Positions 36,219-45,589 of a stretch of DNA of 64,000 nucleotides are shown one piece after another; within the stretch, counting starts at the first letter, position 1, and every line of letters starts with the position of its first letter. Under the pieces are notes generated by a model. The model did no database searches and was not told the origin of the DNA. It saw nothing but the letters and a program-made list of their open reading frames with translations. The translations under genes and the position numbers were made by a program. This DNA comes from Holophaga sp. (GTDB lineage: Bacteria; Acidobacteriota; Holophagae; Holophagales; Holophagaceae), in NCBI GenBank assembly GCA_016715205.1, contig JADKBC010000049.1, positions 248,001 to 312,000 on the forward strand, written 5' to 3'.

Positions 36219-37931
36219 TCAGGCGCGGGTGGGAACAACCTCGGGTTCCACTGTGGGTGGGGCGAGGAAGTGGAAGATCAGGGAAAAGCACACCACACAG
36301 ACACAGCCAATCACGTTGTACCAAAGGAAGGAAATCCGCGTGAAGGCGAAGCAGAGCAGCACCACACCTTCCGCCACCAGGGCGGCCCAGAAGGTAGCTC
36401 CGCCCTTCACGCGCTTCACATAGAACGCCACCAGGAAAATCCCCAGGATGGTGCCGTAGAAGAGGCTGCCTAGGATGTTCACAGCTTCCACCAGAGAGCC
36501 CAGGCGGCTGGCGTACTGCGCGAACAACAACGCGAAGCAACCCCAGGCGAAGGTGGCAAGTCTCGATACCCACACTTCTTTTTTGGGATCGTTCTTCCCC
36601 AGAAGACGGCGCCAGATATCCACCACCGTGGTGGCGCCCAGGGCATTGATTTCTGCAGACATGGAGGACATGGAGGCGGAAAACACAGCTGCCAGCACCA
36701 GGCCAATGAGCCCGGCGGGCAGGCTGTGGAGCACGTAGGAAAGGAAAATGTAGTTCACATCATTACCGTTGGAGGAAGGATCGCTACGCCGGATCACCTC
36801 CACCGCGGAGGCGCGAATGGCCTTGGCCTGGGCATCTGCGACCTGGAGTCCCGCCTTGGCCTGGGCTTCGGCCATGGCATCGCCGGAGCGTCGGGCATCT
36901 AGATAGCCCTTTGCCCTTTCCATCCGCGCATCGGTAGCCAGCCGGTACTCGGCCTCGGCTTGCTTGAAGGAGACAGCCTCGGCGCCGGTGCGGGCCTTGG
37001 CTACGGCGCCGGGATTGAAGAACACGGGCGGTGCCACAAACTGGTAGTACACAAATACCAAAGACCCGAGCAGCAGAATGAGGAATTGCATGGGCACCTT
37101 GAACAGGCCGTTGGCCAGCAGGCCCATGCGGCTTTGGGTCACGCTCTTGCCCGTGAGGTAGCGCTGCACCTGGCTCTGGTCCGTGCCGAAATAGGACAGC
37201 GCCAGGAAGAAACCCCCGATGAGACCCGACCAGAGGTTGTAGCGGTTGTTGAGATCGAAGTTCGCATCAATGGCATTCAGGCGACCCAGGGCGCCCGCCA
37301 CGTGCAGGGCTTCCGGGAAAGAAACGCCCTTGGGCAATTGATGGACCACCATCACACCCGCCACCACCATGCCGCAGGTGATGATCACCATCTGGAGGCT
37401 CTGGGCCCAGGACACGGCCTTGGTGCCCCCCGTCACGGTGTAGATCATCACGAGGGAGGCCACCAGCACCAGATTCACCTGGAGGTTCCAGCCCAGCAGA
37501 ACGGACAGGACGAGTGCCGGTGCGTAAATGGTGAGGCCCACGGCCAAGCCGCGCTGGATGAGGAACAACGTGGCAGCCAGGGTGCGGGTTTTCAGATCGA
37601 AGCGGCCTTCCAGGTATTCATAGGCCGTGAACACTTTCAGCCGATGAAAAATGGGCACCACCGTGACCGAGAGCACCACCATGGCCAAGGGCAGGCCGAA
37701 GTAGAACTGCACGAACCGCATGCCGTCCACATAGGCTTGACCCGGTGTGGACAGAAAGGTGATGGCGCTGGCTTGGGTGGCCATAATGCTGAGGCAGATG
37801 GTGGTCCAACGGGCATCCCGGCCCGACAGCAGATAGCCTTCCGAATCCTTGCGTTGGCGGCCTTTCCAGAGGCCGAAAAGCACCACAAAGGCCAGCGCCG
37901 CCCCAAGGACAATCCAGTCCAGGCGACTCAC
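36219..37931 (-). CDS. Sodium:solute symporter (SSS family)
   Basis: 570 residues from a GTG at 37931 that overlaps the stop of the tiny upstream gene (GTGA). About 13-14 helices; SLSIMATQASAITFLSTPGQAY carries the helix 1 sodium/substrate motif, and SYFGTDQSQVQRYLTGKS with SASMSSMSAEINALGATTVVDIWRR are SSS hallmarks. A hydrophilic Ala/Lys-rich insert at about 345-420, between helices, is longer than usual. In the operon after a PIG-L deacetylase it may import a sugar or amino-sugar product (inference). Confidence 0.9.
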   Translation of the reverse strand: MSRLDWIVLGAALAFVVLFGLWKGRQRKDSEGYLLSGRDARWTTICLSIMATQASAITFLSTPGQAYVDGMRFVQFYFGLPLAMVVLSVTVVPIFHRLKVFTAYEYLEGRFDLKTRTLAATLFLIQRGLAVGLTIYAPALVLSVLLGWNLQVNLVLVASLVMIYTVTGGTKAVSWAQSLQMVIITCGMVVAGVMVVHQLPKGVSFPEALHVAGALGRLNAIDANFDLNNRYNLWSGLIGGFFLALSYFGTDQSQVQRYLTGKSVTQSRMGLLANGLFKVPMQFLILLLGSLVFVYYQFVAPPVFFNPGAVAKARTGAEAVSFKQAEAEYRLATDARMERAKGYLDARRSGDAMAEAQAKAGLQVADAQAKAIRASAVEVIRRSDPSSNGNDVNYIFLSYVLHSLPAGLIGLVLAAVFSASMSSMSAEINALGATTVVDIWRRLLGKNDPKKEVWVSRLATFAWGCFALLFAQYASRLGSLVEAVNILGSLFYGTILGIFLVAFYVKRVKGGATFWAALVAEGVVLLCFAFTRISFLWYNVIGCVCVVCFSLIFHFLAPPTVEPEVVPTRA

Positions 37932-38047
37932 CGAAACACCATAGAAAAGAGGGCAAAGAGCAGAATGCATGCCACCAGCCCACCAATCACCAGGGCGTAA
38001 AGGCGGTTCCAACTGCCCAGGATCGGCGGAGGTTCTTCATGGATCAC
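37928..38047 (-). CDS. Tiny single-helix membrane protein upstream of the symporter
   Basis: 39 residues, GTG at 38047. The start overlaps the PIG-L stop (GTGA) and its own stop overlaps the symporter start (GTGA), so translation is coupled on both sides. The N-terminus is polar (HEEPPPILGSWNRLY), and then one helix (ALVIGGLVACILLFALFSMVF) closes the protein. It resembles the small accessory subunits known beside some SSS symporters and is likely a partner of the transporter. Too short for most gene callers. Confidence 0.7.
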   Translation of the reverse strand: MIHEEPPPILGSWNRLYALVIGGLVACILLFALFSMVFR

Positions 38048-40560
38048 TTGTGGCTCCCCAGGGCCAGGATGTTGGAGAAGAGTCGGGTGGCGCCGGGGAC
38101 GCCGTCGGGGAGTTGGCGGAAGAAGGCCAGGCCCGTGTAAACGTAATGGCCCTTGCCGTGCTCGGCGACAATCAGGGCGCCGTTGCTTTCGGGTTCCCCT
38201 GGATCGCCCATGCCCAGCAACGGTGTGTAATGGGCATCGAGGCTTTCCGCATGGTAGAGGCTGCGCTCCTGTACCCAGCCGTCGAAATCTTTGGCGGAGA
38301 GTTCGTTGGGCCAATGGAATACGGGGTGATTCGGCTGCAGGAAGCGAACGGGTGCGGTTTCATCGGTGACCCGTGTGCGGCCCACCTTGAATGGGAATGG
38401 CCCGATGGCATCGGTTACCATGCCCGCGTTGATGCCGGGAAACCCTGTATTCACTGTGTAGAGCACCACCTCGGTGCCACCAGCCGCCACGTAGGCATGC
38501 AGACGCTCCTTGAGGTTGCGCAGGGCCGGGCGCGTATTGAACGCCCGGATACCGAGCACCACAGCATCGAACCGCTTCAGATCCTCTCTGGCCAGGGCTT
38601 CATCGGTGAGCAACTCCACCTCGTAGCCGATGCGGCGCAGGGCCTGGGGGATGTCATCTCCGGCGCCCATGACATAGCCGATGCGGCGGCCGTTGTGCTT
38701 GAGGTCGAAGCGCTCCAGGCGGACCTTGGCTTCGGGCAAAAGGGTTTGCAAGGGAATGTGGGGGTAATCCACCCGCTGGACGCCCCGCGCCTGCACGAAA
38801 CCGGAGCCGGTGTCCACGTCCAGACGCAGTTCCCCAGAACTGGGTTCAGAAGGGGGCGTAAGCAGGAAGGTAAGTTCGCGCTCTTCCCCGGCCTTGGCAA
38901 AGGTGAAAGCCTGTTCCGAAGGTTCAGCTTTCCAGCCGTTGGGCACTTGGACGCGCACGCGGCCTGAGGGGGCAGTTGCGCCTGCCACGGCCTTGAGACG
39001 CACCACGTGGGCCGCCGGGGTGTCGAAAACCTGCACACTTTCCACTAGGTTCACCAGGACGGGAGGCACCACAGCCAGGGGCTGATAGCGCTCGCCCAAC
39101 ACTGGATCCCGAAAGCGGAATTGCACCGGAACCACAACCTCAAACGTCCCTTCAGGCAGGGCCAACCGCGCCCGCAGGCGGAAGGGCGAGGGGGATTCGG
39201 GCAGGCAGGACCAAGCCTTTGACCCGGGGCCGCTCAGCCAATGGGGCTGCGAAAGCGGCGTTTCCCCAGGCAAGGTGAAGACAAGGGTCTCTTTCTTCGG
39301 TTCATTGATGGGCAGCGCCTGGCCAACCTTGCGCGTCTCCAGGGCGCGAACGCCCTCCGGTGTGACGGCTTCAAGGCTGAGGGATTCCAGCGACAGGGAT
39401 GCCCCGCTTCGGGCCAGCACCATGGCGTTCACCGTCAGGCGATCCCCGGGGGCAGCGCTTTGGCGATCCGCGATGGCCTCCACCCAAAGGCCTGCGGCGA
39501 GGCGGACGCACTCTTCCAGTTCCGCGGCCTTGCTCTGTACCAGAGGATCGGCCTGGCTTTCCGCAGGCAGGGCGCGCAGCGTTAGCAGGGCGCGCTGGAG
39601 CAGCGGGAGGATGGTGACGGGGCGATCCGCGTGGAAACCCTGGCGGGCATCGGTCAAAAGGGAAGCCACGTTGCGGGAACCGGGAATTCTCGACCAGGTG
39701 AGATTGATGCCTTCGAAAAGATCTTTCTTGGCGGGAGCGCCCGCCAGCAACTCGAAGGTTTCCTCGCGGGATCCCCGCAGGGCCAGTACGCCAAAACCCT
39801 GGCTGCGGTGCTGACTGCGGCTTTCCGCGGCCAGTTCGCCGAAGGATTTGCCAAGGGCAGGATCATAGGCGCTAACCTCGAGCTTGAGACTTCCCGCCGG
39901 GGCTGCAGGGGCGTCATCGCTAAAACGGTAATGGTTCCAGAGGATGCGCTGGGTTTTCCAGGGCTTCAGTCCCTGCTGGAGCTGTTCGGGGAAACGCGCG
40001 GGATCGGCCGCGGCCTGAAAGGCTTCGATGGCCAGCATGGCCGAAGCGGTGTGATGACCGTGACCGCCGCGTGCATCCGGAGGAAACCGAGTGAGGATGA
40101 CATCGGGCCGGAAGGTTCGGATGGTGCGCACCACATCCCCCAGGGCCGCCTCGTGGCCCCAGAAACGCAGGGTTTCTTCTGCGGTTTTGGAAAAGCCAAA
40201 ATCCACCGCCCCGGTGAAAAATTGTTCCGCACCATCAATGCGTCGGGCGGCGCGCAATTCCTGGGTGCGAATGGCTGCCAGGGCATCCCCCAACTCCGAG
40301 CCGATCAGGTTCTGTCCACCGCCACCCCGCGTCATGGAGAGATAGGCCGTGCGCAGATTGCGTCCCCGGCTGAGGGTGGCCAGGGCGGCCGTGTTCTCGT
40401 CATCCGGGTGGGCCGCGATGTAGAGCACGCTGCCCATCACCTGCAACTTGTCCAAGGCTTTCAGGAGTTCCGCCGAATCCTTCACGGGCAGCGGTGCCTG
40501 GGCGGATAAACCCAAACCCAGACCAGCCACGAGCAGAACACAGGCTTTCAAATGCTTCAC
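38044..40560 (-). CDS. Secreted PIG-L family deacetylase, multidomain
   Basis: 838 residues, GTG at 40560 after GGAGGAAG. Signal peptide (ACVLLVAGLGLGLSAQA). Residues 45-240 are the PIG-L (LmbE) domain with A50-HPDDE, GGGGQNLIG, RTQELRAARRI and the HGHHTASAMLA metal motif, which removes N-acetyl groups from sugars. The middle (400-590) looks like Ig-type beta domains; the end (600-838) has a glutamine-amidotransferase-like fold (VLGIRAFNTRPALRNLKERLHAYVAAGG, HPVFHWPNEL). This architecture recurs in Acidobacteriota. First gene of an operon with the tiny protein and the SSS symporter. Confidence 0.85.
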   Translation of the reverse strand: MKHLKACVLLVAGLGLGLSAQAPLPVKDSAELLKALDKLQVMGSVLYIAAHPDDENTAALATLSRGRNLRTAYLSMTRGGGGQNLIGSELGDALAAIRTQELRAARRIDGAEQFFTGAVDFGFSKTAEETLRFWGHEAALGDVVRTIRTFRPDVILTRFPPDARGGHGHHTASAMLAIEAFQAAADPARFPEQLQQGLKPWKTQRILWNHYRFSDDAPAAPAGSLKLEVSAYDPALGKSFGELAAESRSQHRSQGFGVLALRGSREETFELLAGAPAKKDLFEGINLTWSRIPGSRNVASLLTDARQGFHADRPVTILPLLQRALLTLRALPAESQADPLVQSKAAELEECVRLAAGLWVEAIADRQSAAPGDRLTVNAMVLARSGASLSLESLSLEAVTPEGVRALETRKVGQALPINEPKKETLVFTLPGETPLSQPHWLSGPGSKAWSCLPESPSPFRLRARLALPEGTFEVVVPVQFRFRDPVLGERYQPLAVVPPVLVNLVESVQVFDTPAAHVVRLKAVAGATAPSGRVRVQVPNGWKAEPSEQAFTFAKAGEERELTFLLTPPSEPSSGELRLDVDTGSGFVQARGVQRVDYPHIPLQTLLPEAKVRLERFDLKHNGRRIGYVMGAGDDIPQALRRIGYEVELLTDEALAREDLKRFDAVVLGIRAFNTRPALRNLKERLHAYVAAGGTEVVLYTVNTGFPGINAGMVTDAIGPFPFKVGRTRVTDETAPVRFLQPNHPVFHWPNELSAKDFDGWVQERSLYHAESLDAHYTPLLGMGDPGEPESNGALIVAEHGKGHYVYTGLAFFRQLPDGVPGATRLFSNILALGSHK

Positions 40561-40673
40561 AACTTCCTCCGGGGATCGACACGCCAGGGTAGATCGCTTT
40601 GCTGCCCATAGGATGCCGAACGAGGGCCTTTCGGGACGAGCAGCGAAAAATCCGGGGTGAAATCCAGGATTTC

Positions 40674-41225
40674 CTAGCGATTCGGGCCCGTCAGGGTTTT
40701 CGTGGGGCCCTGGTGCTGGACTTCGAGATGGGTCAGGTACAGGCGCAGATCGAATTCGAGCTGGAAGTAGTTGGGCGCCATGTGGATGCAGAGTTGATAA
40801 AAGGCCTTGTTGTGCTCGCGCTCCTTGGAGTGGGCCAATTCGTGAACCAGGATCATCTTCAGGAATTCGGCAGGGGCATCGCGAAACACCGTGGCGATGC
40901 GTATCTCGCGGGTGGCCTTCAGGCGATTTCCCTGCACGCGGGACACCACGGTATGGGTGCCCAAAGCGTGGCTCAGCACCTGCAACCGGCCGTCGTACAT
41001 GACCTTGGCCAGGGGTGGGGTGCTGCGAAGATAACGGTTTTTCAGTTCCAGGGCGGCCTGCAACAGCGCCTTGTCATTGCGCACCTCGTGGGCCTCGGCA
41101 TAGCGGCGCTGAAGATACTCGCCCAGGCGGTTCTGGGCCATCAGTTCACGCACCTGTTCCTGCACGGTGGCGCTATAGCCATCGAGGTATTTCAGGGGAA
41201 GGCTCGCGGCTTCCTCCCCACTCAT
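40674..41225 (-). CDS. YgjP-like zinc metallopeptidase
   Basis: 183 residues, ATG at 41225 overlapping the CvfB stop. The C-terminal half has VHELAHSKEREHNKAFYQL (HExxH plus a third histidine), the M48-like motif of YgjP/SprT-type proteins. The N-terminal half (YSATVQEQVRELMAQNRLGEYLQRRY, then NRYLRSTPPLAKVMYDGRL) is helical with a beta sheet. Cytoplasmic; substrate unknown. Coupled to the RNA-binding protein upstream. Confidence 0.82.
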   Translation of the reverse strand: MSGEEAASLPLKYLDGYSATVQEQVRELMAQNRLGEYLQRRYAEAHEVRNDKALLQAALELKNRYLRSTPPLAKVMYDGRLQVLSHALGTHTVVSRVQGNRLKATREIRIATVFRDAPAEFLKMILVHELAHSKEREHNKAFYQLCIHMAPNYFQLEFDLRLYLTHLEVQHQGPTKTLTGPNR

Positions 41226-42070
41226 TTGGTGGGAGCCATCCGGATGCCATCGGCCTCGATGAGGATTCTCCGGGCCTTGTACAGGGCGCCCAGGGTTTGT
41301 TTGAATACCTTTTTGCTGATGCCAAATTGCGCGTAGATCTCTTCGGGCTTGCTCTTGTCCGTTACCGCCATGTGGCCGCCCTGGCGTTTCAGCACATCCA
41401 GCAGGGCCTGGGCCACCGCATCGATCTTGGCGTAGCCGGGTGCGCTCAGGGAGATGTTCAGTTTGCGATCTTCCCGAAGGGCCTTGATATAGCCTTCTCT
41501 CACCTCGCCCCGGGTGAGGGTGCCGAAGATTTCGTTGTTGTGCACCATGCCCCAATAGCGGTGATTGACGATCACGCGCACGCCCAGATCCGTGCGCTCC
41601 CCGATCACCAGATTCACCTTGTCGCCCTCCTGGAAGCCCTCGGCTTCATCGCTCAGGAATTCCTCCAGGCGGGTGGAGGCCAGCATCTTGCCCTCATCGT
41701 CGGTAAAGAGAATCACCAGGATTCGCTGGCCTTCACGAACTTGGCCCTTCTGTTCGAACTTCACTTCCTTCCAGGGCAGGAACAGGTCCTTGGGCATGCC
41801 CCACACCAGAAAGGCGCCGGTCCGATTGACGGCGGCGATCTTCAAGTGGGCCACATCGCCGCGCTGGGCAAGGGGAATGCGGGTGGTGGCCGCAAAATGG
41901 CCATCTTCATCCAAATAGACAAACACCTTAAGCGCCTGGCCCACTTCCGAGTTCCTGGGCACCTGGGCGATGGGCAGCAGCACCTCGCCTTCGGGCCCGC
42001 CATCCAGCAGGGCGCCTTCCGGCATCAGGCGCAGGATCTTTAACAGGTTCACGATGCCGAGGGTTGCCAT
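41222..42070 (-). CDS. cvfB: S1 RNA-binding protein CvfB
   Basis: 282 residues from the ATG at 42070; a TTG four codons upstream is possible but has no ribosome site. Tandem S1-type OB folds: residues 1-60, 65-130 (VAHLKIAAVNRTGAFLVWGMPKDLFLPWKE), 145-210 (VIVNHRYWGMVHNNEIFG), then a C-terminal winged helix (KPEEIYAQFGISKKVFKQTL). This is the CvfB/YitL layout; such proteins bind RNA and influence gene expression. Downstream partner is the YgjP-like peptidase. Confidence 0.9.
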   Translation of the reverse strand: MATLGIVNLLKILRLMPEGALLDGGPEGEVLLPIAQVPRNSEVGQALKVFVYLDEDGHFAATTRIPLAQRGDVAHLKIAAVNRTGAFLVWGMPKDLFLPWKEVKFEQKGQVREGQRILVILFTDDEGKMLASTRLEEFLSDEAEGFQEGDKVNLVIGERTDLGVRVIVNHRYWGMVHNNEIFGTLTRGEVREGYIKALREDRKLNISLSAPGYAKIDAVAQALLDVLKRQGGHMAVTDKSKPEEIYAQFGISKKVFKQTLGALYKARRILIEADGIRMAPTK

Positions 42071-42138
42071 CAGGTCATCCAAAGGAAAGGGGCGGATCCA
42101 GCATAGGCGTGATTGACGGCCCCGGACCCACCGATCAA

Positions 42139-45030
42139 TTATCCGCGCAAGGGGCCGCGATGGATCAGGCGCAGCGCATCCAGGCGCAATCTTGCCGCAC
42201 CCAGGTGTTGATCCATGACGGATTGCTGTTGCACCAGGAGTTCGATTTCTTCGGTGCGGACGCTTTTGTTCACCTTTTGCAGTGCTCGGAGTCGGGTGAT
42301 TTCCTGGTCCAGGCGATGATTCATGGCCTGGCGGGCCGTGGCCACAAGGCCCAGCGCTTTGTGATCGGCCAATGCCTGGCTTTGTTCAACCAACCGGGGC
42401 AGCAGGGTGTCGCGGAGTCCTGGCTGGTTCAGGAAGGCTCGCCCTTGTCCCGCCTTCAACTGCCGTGTGAGCGGCTGATGGGCAATGGCATCTCCGGCGT
42501 TCTTGCCCCGGTGGTCCACCATCACTCGCACGGGCGTAACCGGCAGGAACCGATCCAGGTGGAAATGGGGCGGGGCGATGCATTCCAGCAGATAGATGGC
42601 CTCGAGGTAGAACCCGGAAACCGTGGGATCGGGCCAGCGGGCAAAGCTGCTATTGCCCTGCTCCGAGCCCAGCAGGAGATCCAGGGCGCCGGTAACCAAG
42701 GGATGATCCCAGGTCAGGAATTGCAGATCCTCCCGGAGCAAGGCGCGCGAGCGATCGCAGGTGATGGTGAGCCCTTCCGAGGGCAGGCCGGGGAAGGCAT
42801 CCACCAGCACACCGGCGGAGCCCAACTGATAGGTGCGGGGCGCCAACTCTTCCACATTGATCATGAAGACTTCGAGCACGGAGAGCAGAAAGTTTTCCAG
42901 GCCCGGGTCACGGTCTTGCTGCTGGATTTCTTCAATGAGACGGCGGGCGCGTTCTGGCCGGAAGGAATTCCATTCCAGCAGGAGATCGCGGCCTTGCTCC
43001 AAGCGCAAACCCACTTCCGCATGGGCAGCGCGGGTGCTTTCGATGAGGGCTTGTAAGGCTTTGTCTGAATGGGCCTCGCCCCTGTGAAAGTCCAACGCCA
43101 GTTCGCGCAGGCGGGGTTCGAACCGTTCCTGGAGTTGCCGGGCCCCGGGCTGATTCTCCGCGAACGCGTTGAGACCCTCGTGGTACCACCGCGCCAACAC
43201 TTCCTGGGGACTGCCGAGCACAAAAGGCACGTGGATCTGGATCGCCGCGTGTTGGCCGATGCGATCCAGCCGCCCCATGCGTTGTTCCAGCAGGGCAGGA
43301 TCCAGGGGCAGATCAAACAGCACCAGATGGTGGGCGAACTGGAAGTTCCGACCCTCGCTGCCGATCTCAGAGCAGATGAGCAGGCGCGCGCCTTTTTCAT
43401 CCGCAAACCAGGCGGCACCGCGATCCCGCTGAATCAGGGAAAGCCCTTCATGGAACACCGCCATCTTCACCGTAAGGCATTGTTTCAGGGCCGCTTCAAT
43501 GGCCTCTGCTTTCCGGCGGGTGCGACAGATGAGGAGCACCTTTGCCTGACCAAGGTCATGCAACAAGCCGGCGAGCCAATCGATGCGAGGATCCTTGGTG
43601 AAGGTGGGCTGAAAGGCTGCGGAGGCATCCGTATCGGCTTCCCATTCCTTCAGCAGGGCTTTGACTCCCGCGGCGTTTTGGCTTTCCAATGGATGCAGGT
43701 GGGCCACCCGTTTGGGAAACCCAGCCACCGTGGCCCGCGTGTTGCGAAACATCACGCGGCCAGTGCCGTGCTGATCCAGCAATGCGTCGAGCCAGGCCTT
43801 TCGAAGCGCCTCATTGCCAGCGGCGATCTGGGCCAGCGTTGCCTGGATTTCGGCTTCGGTCAGTCCGAGGAGGCCTGCGAGCCTGTTCAGGTCCTCATTC
43901 GCGAGGGGCAGATCCTGGCTGATTTTTTCCGCCAGCCGGGCCAGCTGGTGATACCCCTGGGATTCGCCTAGAAATGCCTCCAGATCATAGAACCGGTCGG
44001 GATCCAGCAGCCGCAGTCGCGCGAAGTGGCTACTCATCCCCAACTGTTCCGGAGTGGCGGTGAGCAGTAGGAGGCCGGGTATCTGCTGACCCAGGCGCTC
44101 CACCACGGTGTATTCAGGGCTCGCCGCCTCCGGCGACCAGCCAAGGTGATGGGCTTCATCCACCACCAGCACATCCCACCCTGCGTCGAGGGCCTGCTGC
44201 AGGCGCGGGGCCTTGCCCGTGAACAGGTCCAGGTGACAGAGCACCAGTTGATCGTCCAGGAAGGGATTGGTGCCGGGGTTGGCGGTTTCAATGGCCTGGC
44301 AGCGGGCTTCATCAAAAATGTGGAACCAGAGGTTGAAGCGGCGGAGCAATTCCAGGAACCACTGATGCACCAAGGATTCGGGTACCAGGATCAGGATGCG
44401 CCGAGCCCGGCCCGTGAGCAGCAGGCGGTGGAGGATCAGGCAGGCTTCGATGGTCTTGCCCAGACCCACTTCGTCGGCCAGCAGGACCCTCGGGATGAGT
44501 CGCCCCGTCACTTCCGTGGCGATGCTGAGTTGGTGGGGCAGTAGATCGATGCGGCCACCCAGAAAGCCGCGCACTTCCGATTTCCGGCGCCGATGCTGAT
44601 GTTTCAGCGCGGCGAGGCGCAGGTCAAAGCGATCGGGGGCATCGAACTGGCCTGAAAAAACCCGATCCTTGGGGCCGCTGAAACTCAGGGTACTGCTCAG
44701 GGCCGTTTCGCATAGCTGTCCCGCGCCGCAATCGTAGTACAGCATGCCTTCGCGTTCCTCCACAGACTGCACGGTGAAGGCCACGTTCTCGGTGTTCTTG
44801 ATCTGGTCGCCCCTGCGGAAAGCGACCCGCCGCAGGGGGGCGCTTGCCAAGGGATATTCTCGGGTTTCCTCCGCGGCCCCAAAGGACACGGTCACGGTTC
44901 GGGGACCCACCCGCTGAATTTCACCAAGGCCCAGTTCCGGTTCGCCCTCGCTGATCCAGCGTTGGCCAGGATGGAAGTGGATGGGCGGTTTTTTCCGCAG
45001 CGCTGGCGTGGGGTGGCTGGGCGGTTCCAC
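42139..45030 (-). CDS. rapA: RNA polymerase-recycling SWI2/SNF2 ATPase RapA
   Basis: 963 residues, close to the E. coli length. N-terminal Tudor-like domains (PGQRWISEGEPELGLGEI), Walker A LLADEVGLGKTIEACLIL, Walker B LVVDEAHHLGWS, LLTATPEQLG, then the second RecA lobe with LLICSEIGSEGRNFQFAHHLVLFDLPLDPALLEQRMGRLDRIGQ. The C-terminal spacer and RapA-specific domains are present. RapA binds core RNA polymerase and recycles stalled complexes. Its GTG start directly follows the Rrf2 stop (TGA-GTG), so the regulator and RapA are translated from one mRNA. Confidence 0.93.
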   Translation of the reverse strand: MEPPSHPTPALRKKPPIHFHPGQRWISEGEPELGLGEIQRVGPRTVTVSFGAAEETREYPLASAPLRRVAFRRGDQIKNTENVAFTVQSVEEREGMLYYDCGAGQLCETALSSTLSFSGPKDRVFSGQFDAPDRFDLRLAALKHQHRRRKSEVRGFLGGRIDLLPHQLSIATEVTGRLIPRVLLADEVGLGKTIEACLILHRLLLTGRARRILILVPESLVHQWFLELLRRFNLWFHIFDEARCQAIETANPGTNPFLDDQLVLCHLDLFTGKAPRLQQALDAGWDVLVVDEAHHLGWSPEAASPEYTVVERLGQQIPGLLLLTATPEQLGMSSHFARLRLLDPDRFYDLEAFLGESQGYHQLARLAEKISQDLPLANEDLNRLAGLLGLTEAEIQATLAQIAAGNEALRKAWLDALLDQHGTGRVMFRNTRATVAGFPKRVAHLHPLESQNAAGVKALLKEWEADTDASAAFQPTFTKDPRIDWLAGLLHDLGQAKVLLICRTRRKAEAIEAALKQCLTVKMAVFHEGLSLIQRDRGAAWFADEKGARLLICSEIGSEGRNFQFAHHLVLFDLPLDPALLEQRMGRLDRIGQHAAIQIHVPFVLGSPQEVLARWYHEGLNAFAENQPGARQLQERFEPRLRELALDFHRGEAHSDKALQALIESTRAAHAEVGLRLEQGRDLLLEWNSFRPERARRLIEEIQQQDRDPGLENFLLSVLEVFMINVEELAPRTYQLGSAGVLVDAFPGLPSEGLTITCDRSRALLREDLQFLTWDHPLVTGALDLLLGSEQGNSSFARWPDPTVSGFYLEAIYLLECIAPPHFHLDRFLPVTPVRVMVDHRGKNAGDAIAHQPLTRQLKAGQGRAFLNQPGLRDTLLPRLVEQSQALADHKALGLVATARQAMNHRLDQEITRLRALQKVNKSVRTEEIELLVQQQSVMDQHLGAARLRLDALRLIHRGPLRG

Positions 45031-45471
45031 TCAGATGGTCCAGTGATCGTGCTGGGACCGAAGTTGCAGGTGGCGGTCCGCCAGGGTGGTGAGGGTGGCG
45101 GCGCCAAGCACGTCGGTCATGGCCTGGGCGGTGGCTTCCCAGAGCTCCTGGGTGGCGCAAAGTCCGCCCCGGTTGCAGGCCTTGCCTTCCTCACCGCAGG
45201 CGGCCAGCTGGATTTTGCCTTCCATGGCCTCCACCACTTCCAGCGCCGTGATACGACTGGGGTCCCGGGCCAATTCGTAGCCGCCATTGGGGCCGCGCAC
45301 CGTACGCACCAGGCCCGAGGCGCGCAGGCTGCCCAGGAGCACGTGCAGATACTTGGGCGGCAGATCCTGGGCCTGGGCCAGATCGCCCACCAGCACGGTG
45401 CCACGGCCGTATCGGAGCGCCAGCTCCATCATCACCCGCAGTCCGTAGCGGCCCTTGGTCGAGACCTTCAT
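45031..45471 (-). CDS. Rrf2/IscR-type transcriptional regulator
   Basis: 146 residues. N-terminal winged helix (STKGRYGLRVMMELALRYG, then LPPKYLHVLLGSLRASGLVRTVRGPNGGYELA). Cysteines C92, C99 and C105 fall where IscR carries its [2Fe-2S] ligands (92, 98, 104), so it is probably an iron-sulphur sensor, although Rrf2 also includes CymR, a cysteine-metabolism repressor. Divergent from the cysteine/methionine genes and upstream of rapA. It probably controls the shared intergenic promoters. Confidence 0.88.
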   Translation of the reverse strand: MKVSTKGRYGLRVMMELALRYGRGTVLVGDLAQAQDLPPKYLHVLLGSLRASGLVRTVRGPNGGYELARDPSRITALEVVEAMEGKIQLAACGEEGKACNRGGLCATQELWEATAQAMTDVLGAATLTTLADRHLQLRSQHDHWTI

Positions 45472-45512
45472 GGGCAGTACTCCCTAGGCCAGTATGGCCA
45501 GCATCTTGATTA

Positions 45513-45541
45513 AAAATAAACTCAATTGAAAAACTTGACAA
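45513..45541 (-). promoter_or_regulatory. Sigma70-type promoter for rrf2-rapA, overlapping the divergent Cys/Met promoter
   Basis: On the minus strand TTGTCA, 17 bases and TATTTT precede the Rrf2 gene. On the plus strand TTGACA (45535-45540) overlaps the same site ahead of the PLP enzyme gene, with only a weak -10. CAATTG and TTGAA half-sites around 45524-45555 could be the Rrf2 operator. Confidence 0.5.
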
Positions 45542-45589
45542 TTCGTTGAAGGGCCGAGAATGTTAAGGGACCTGCTTTGGGAGAATCCC

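Noticed and set aside
36960..38000. 346-codon plus-strand frame antisense to the SSS symporter
   Set aside because: His/Gln/Gly-rich shadow with no ribosome site or domain.
45472..45589. SAM or other riboswitch ahead of the Cys/Met enzyme
   Set aside because: Leader is under 60 bases from the promoter and no hairpin set fits a known class.
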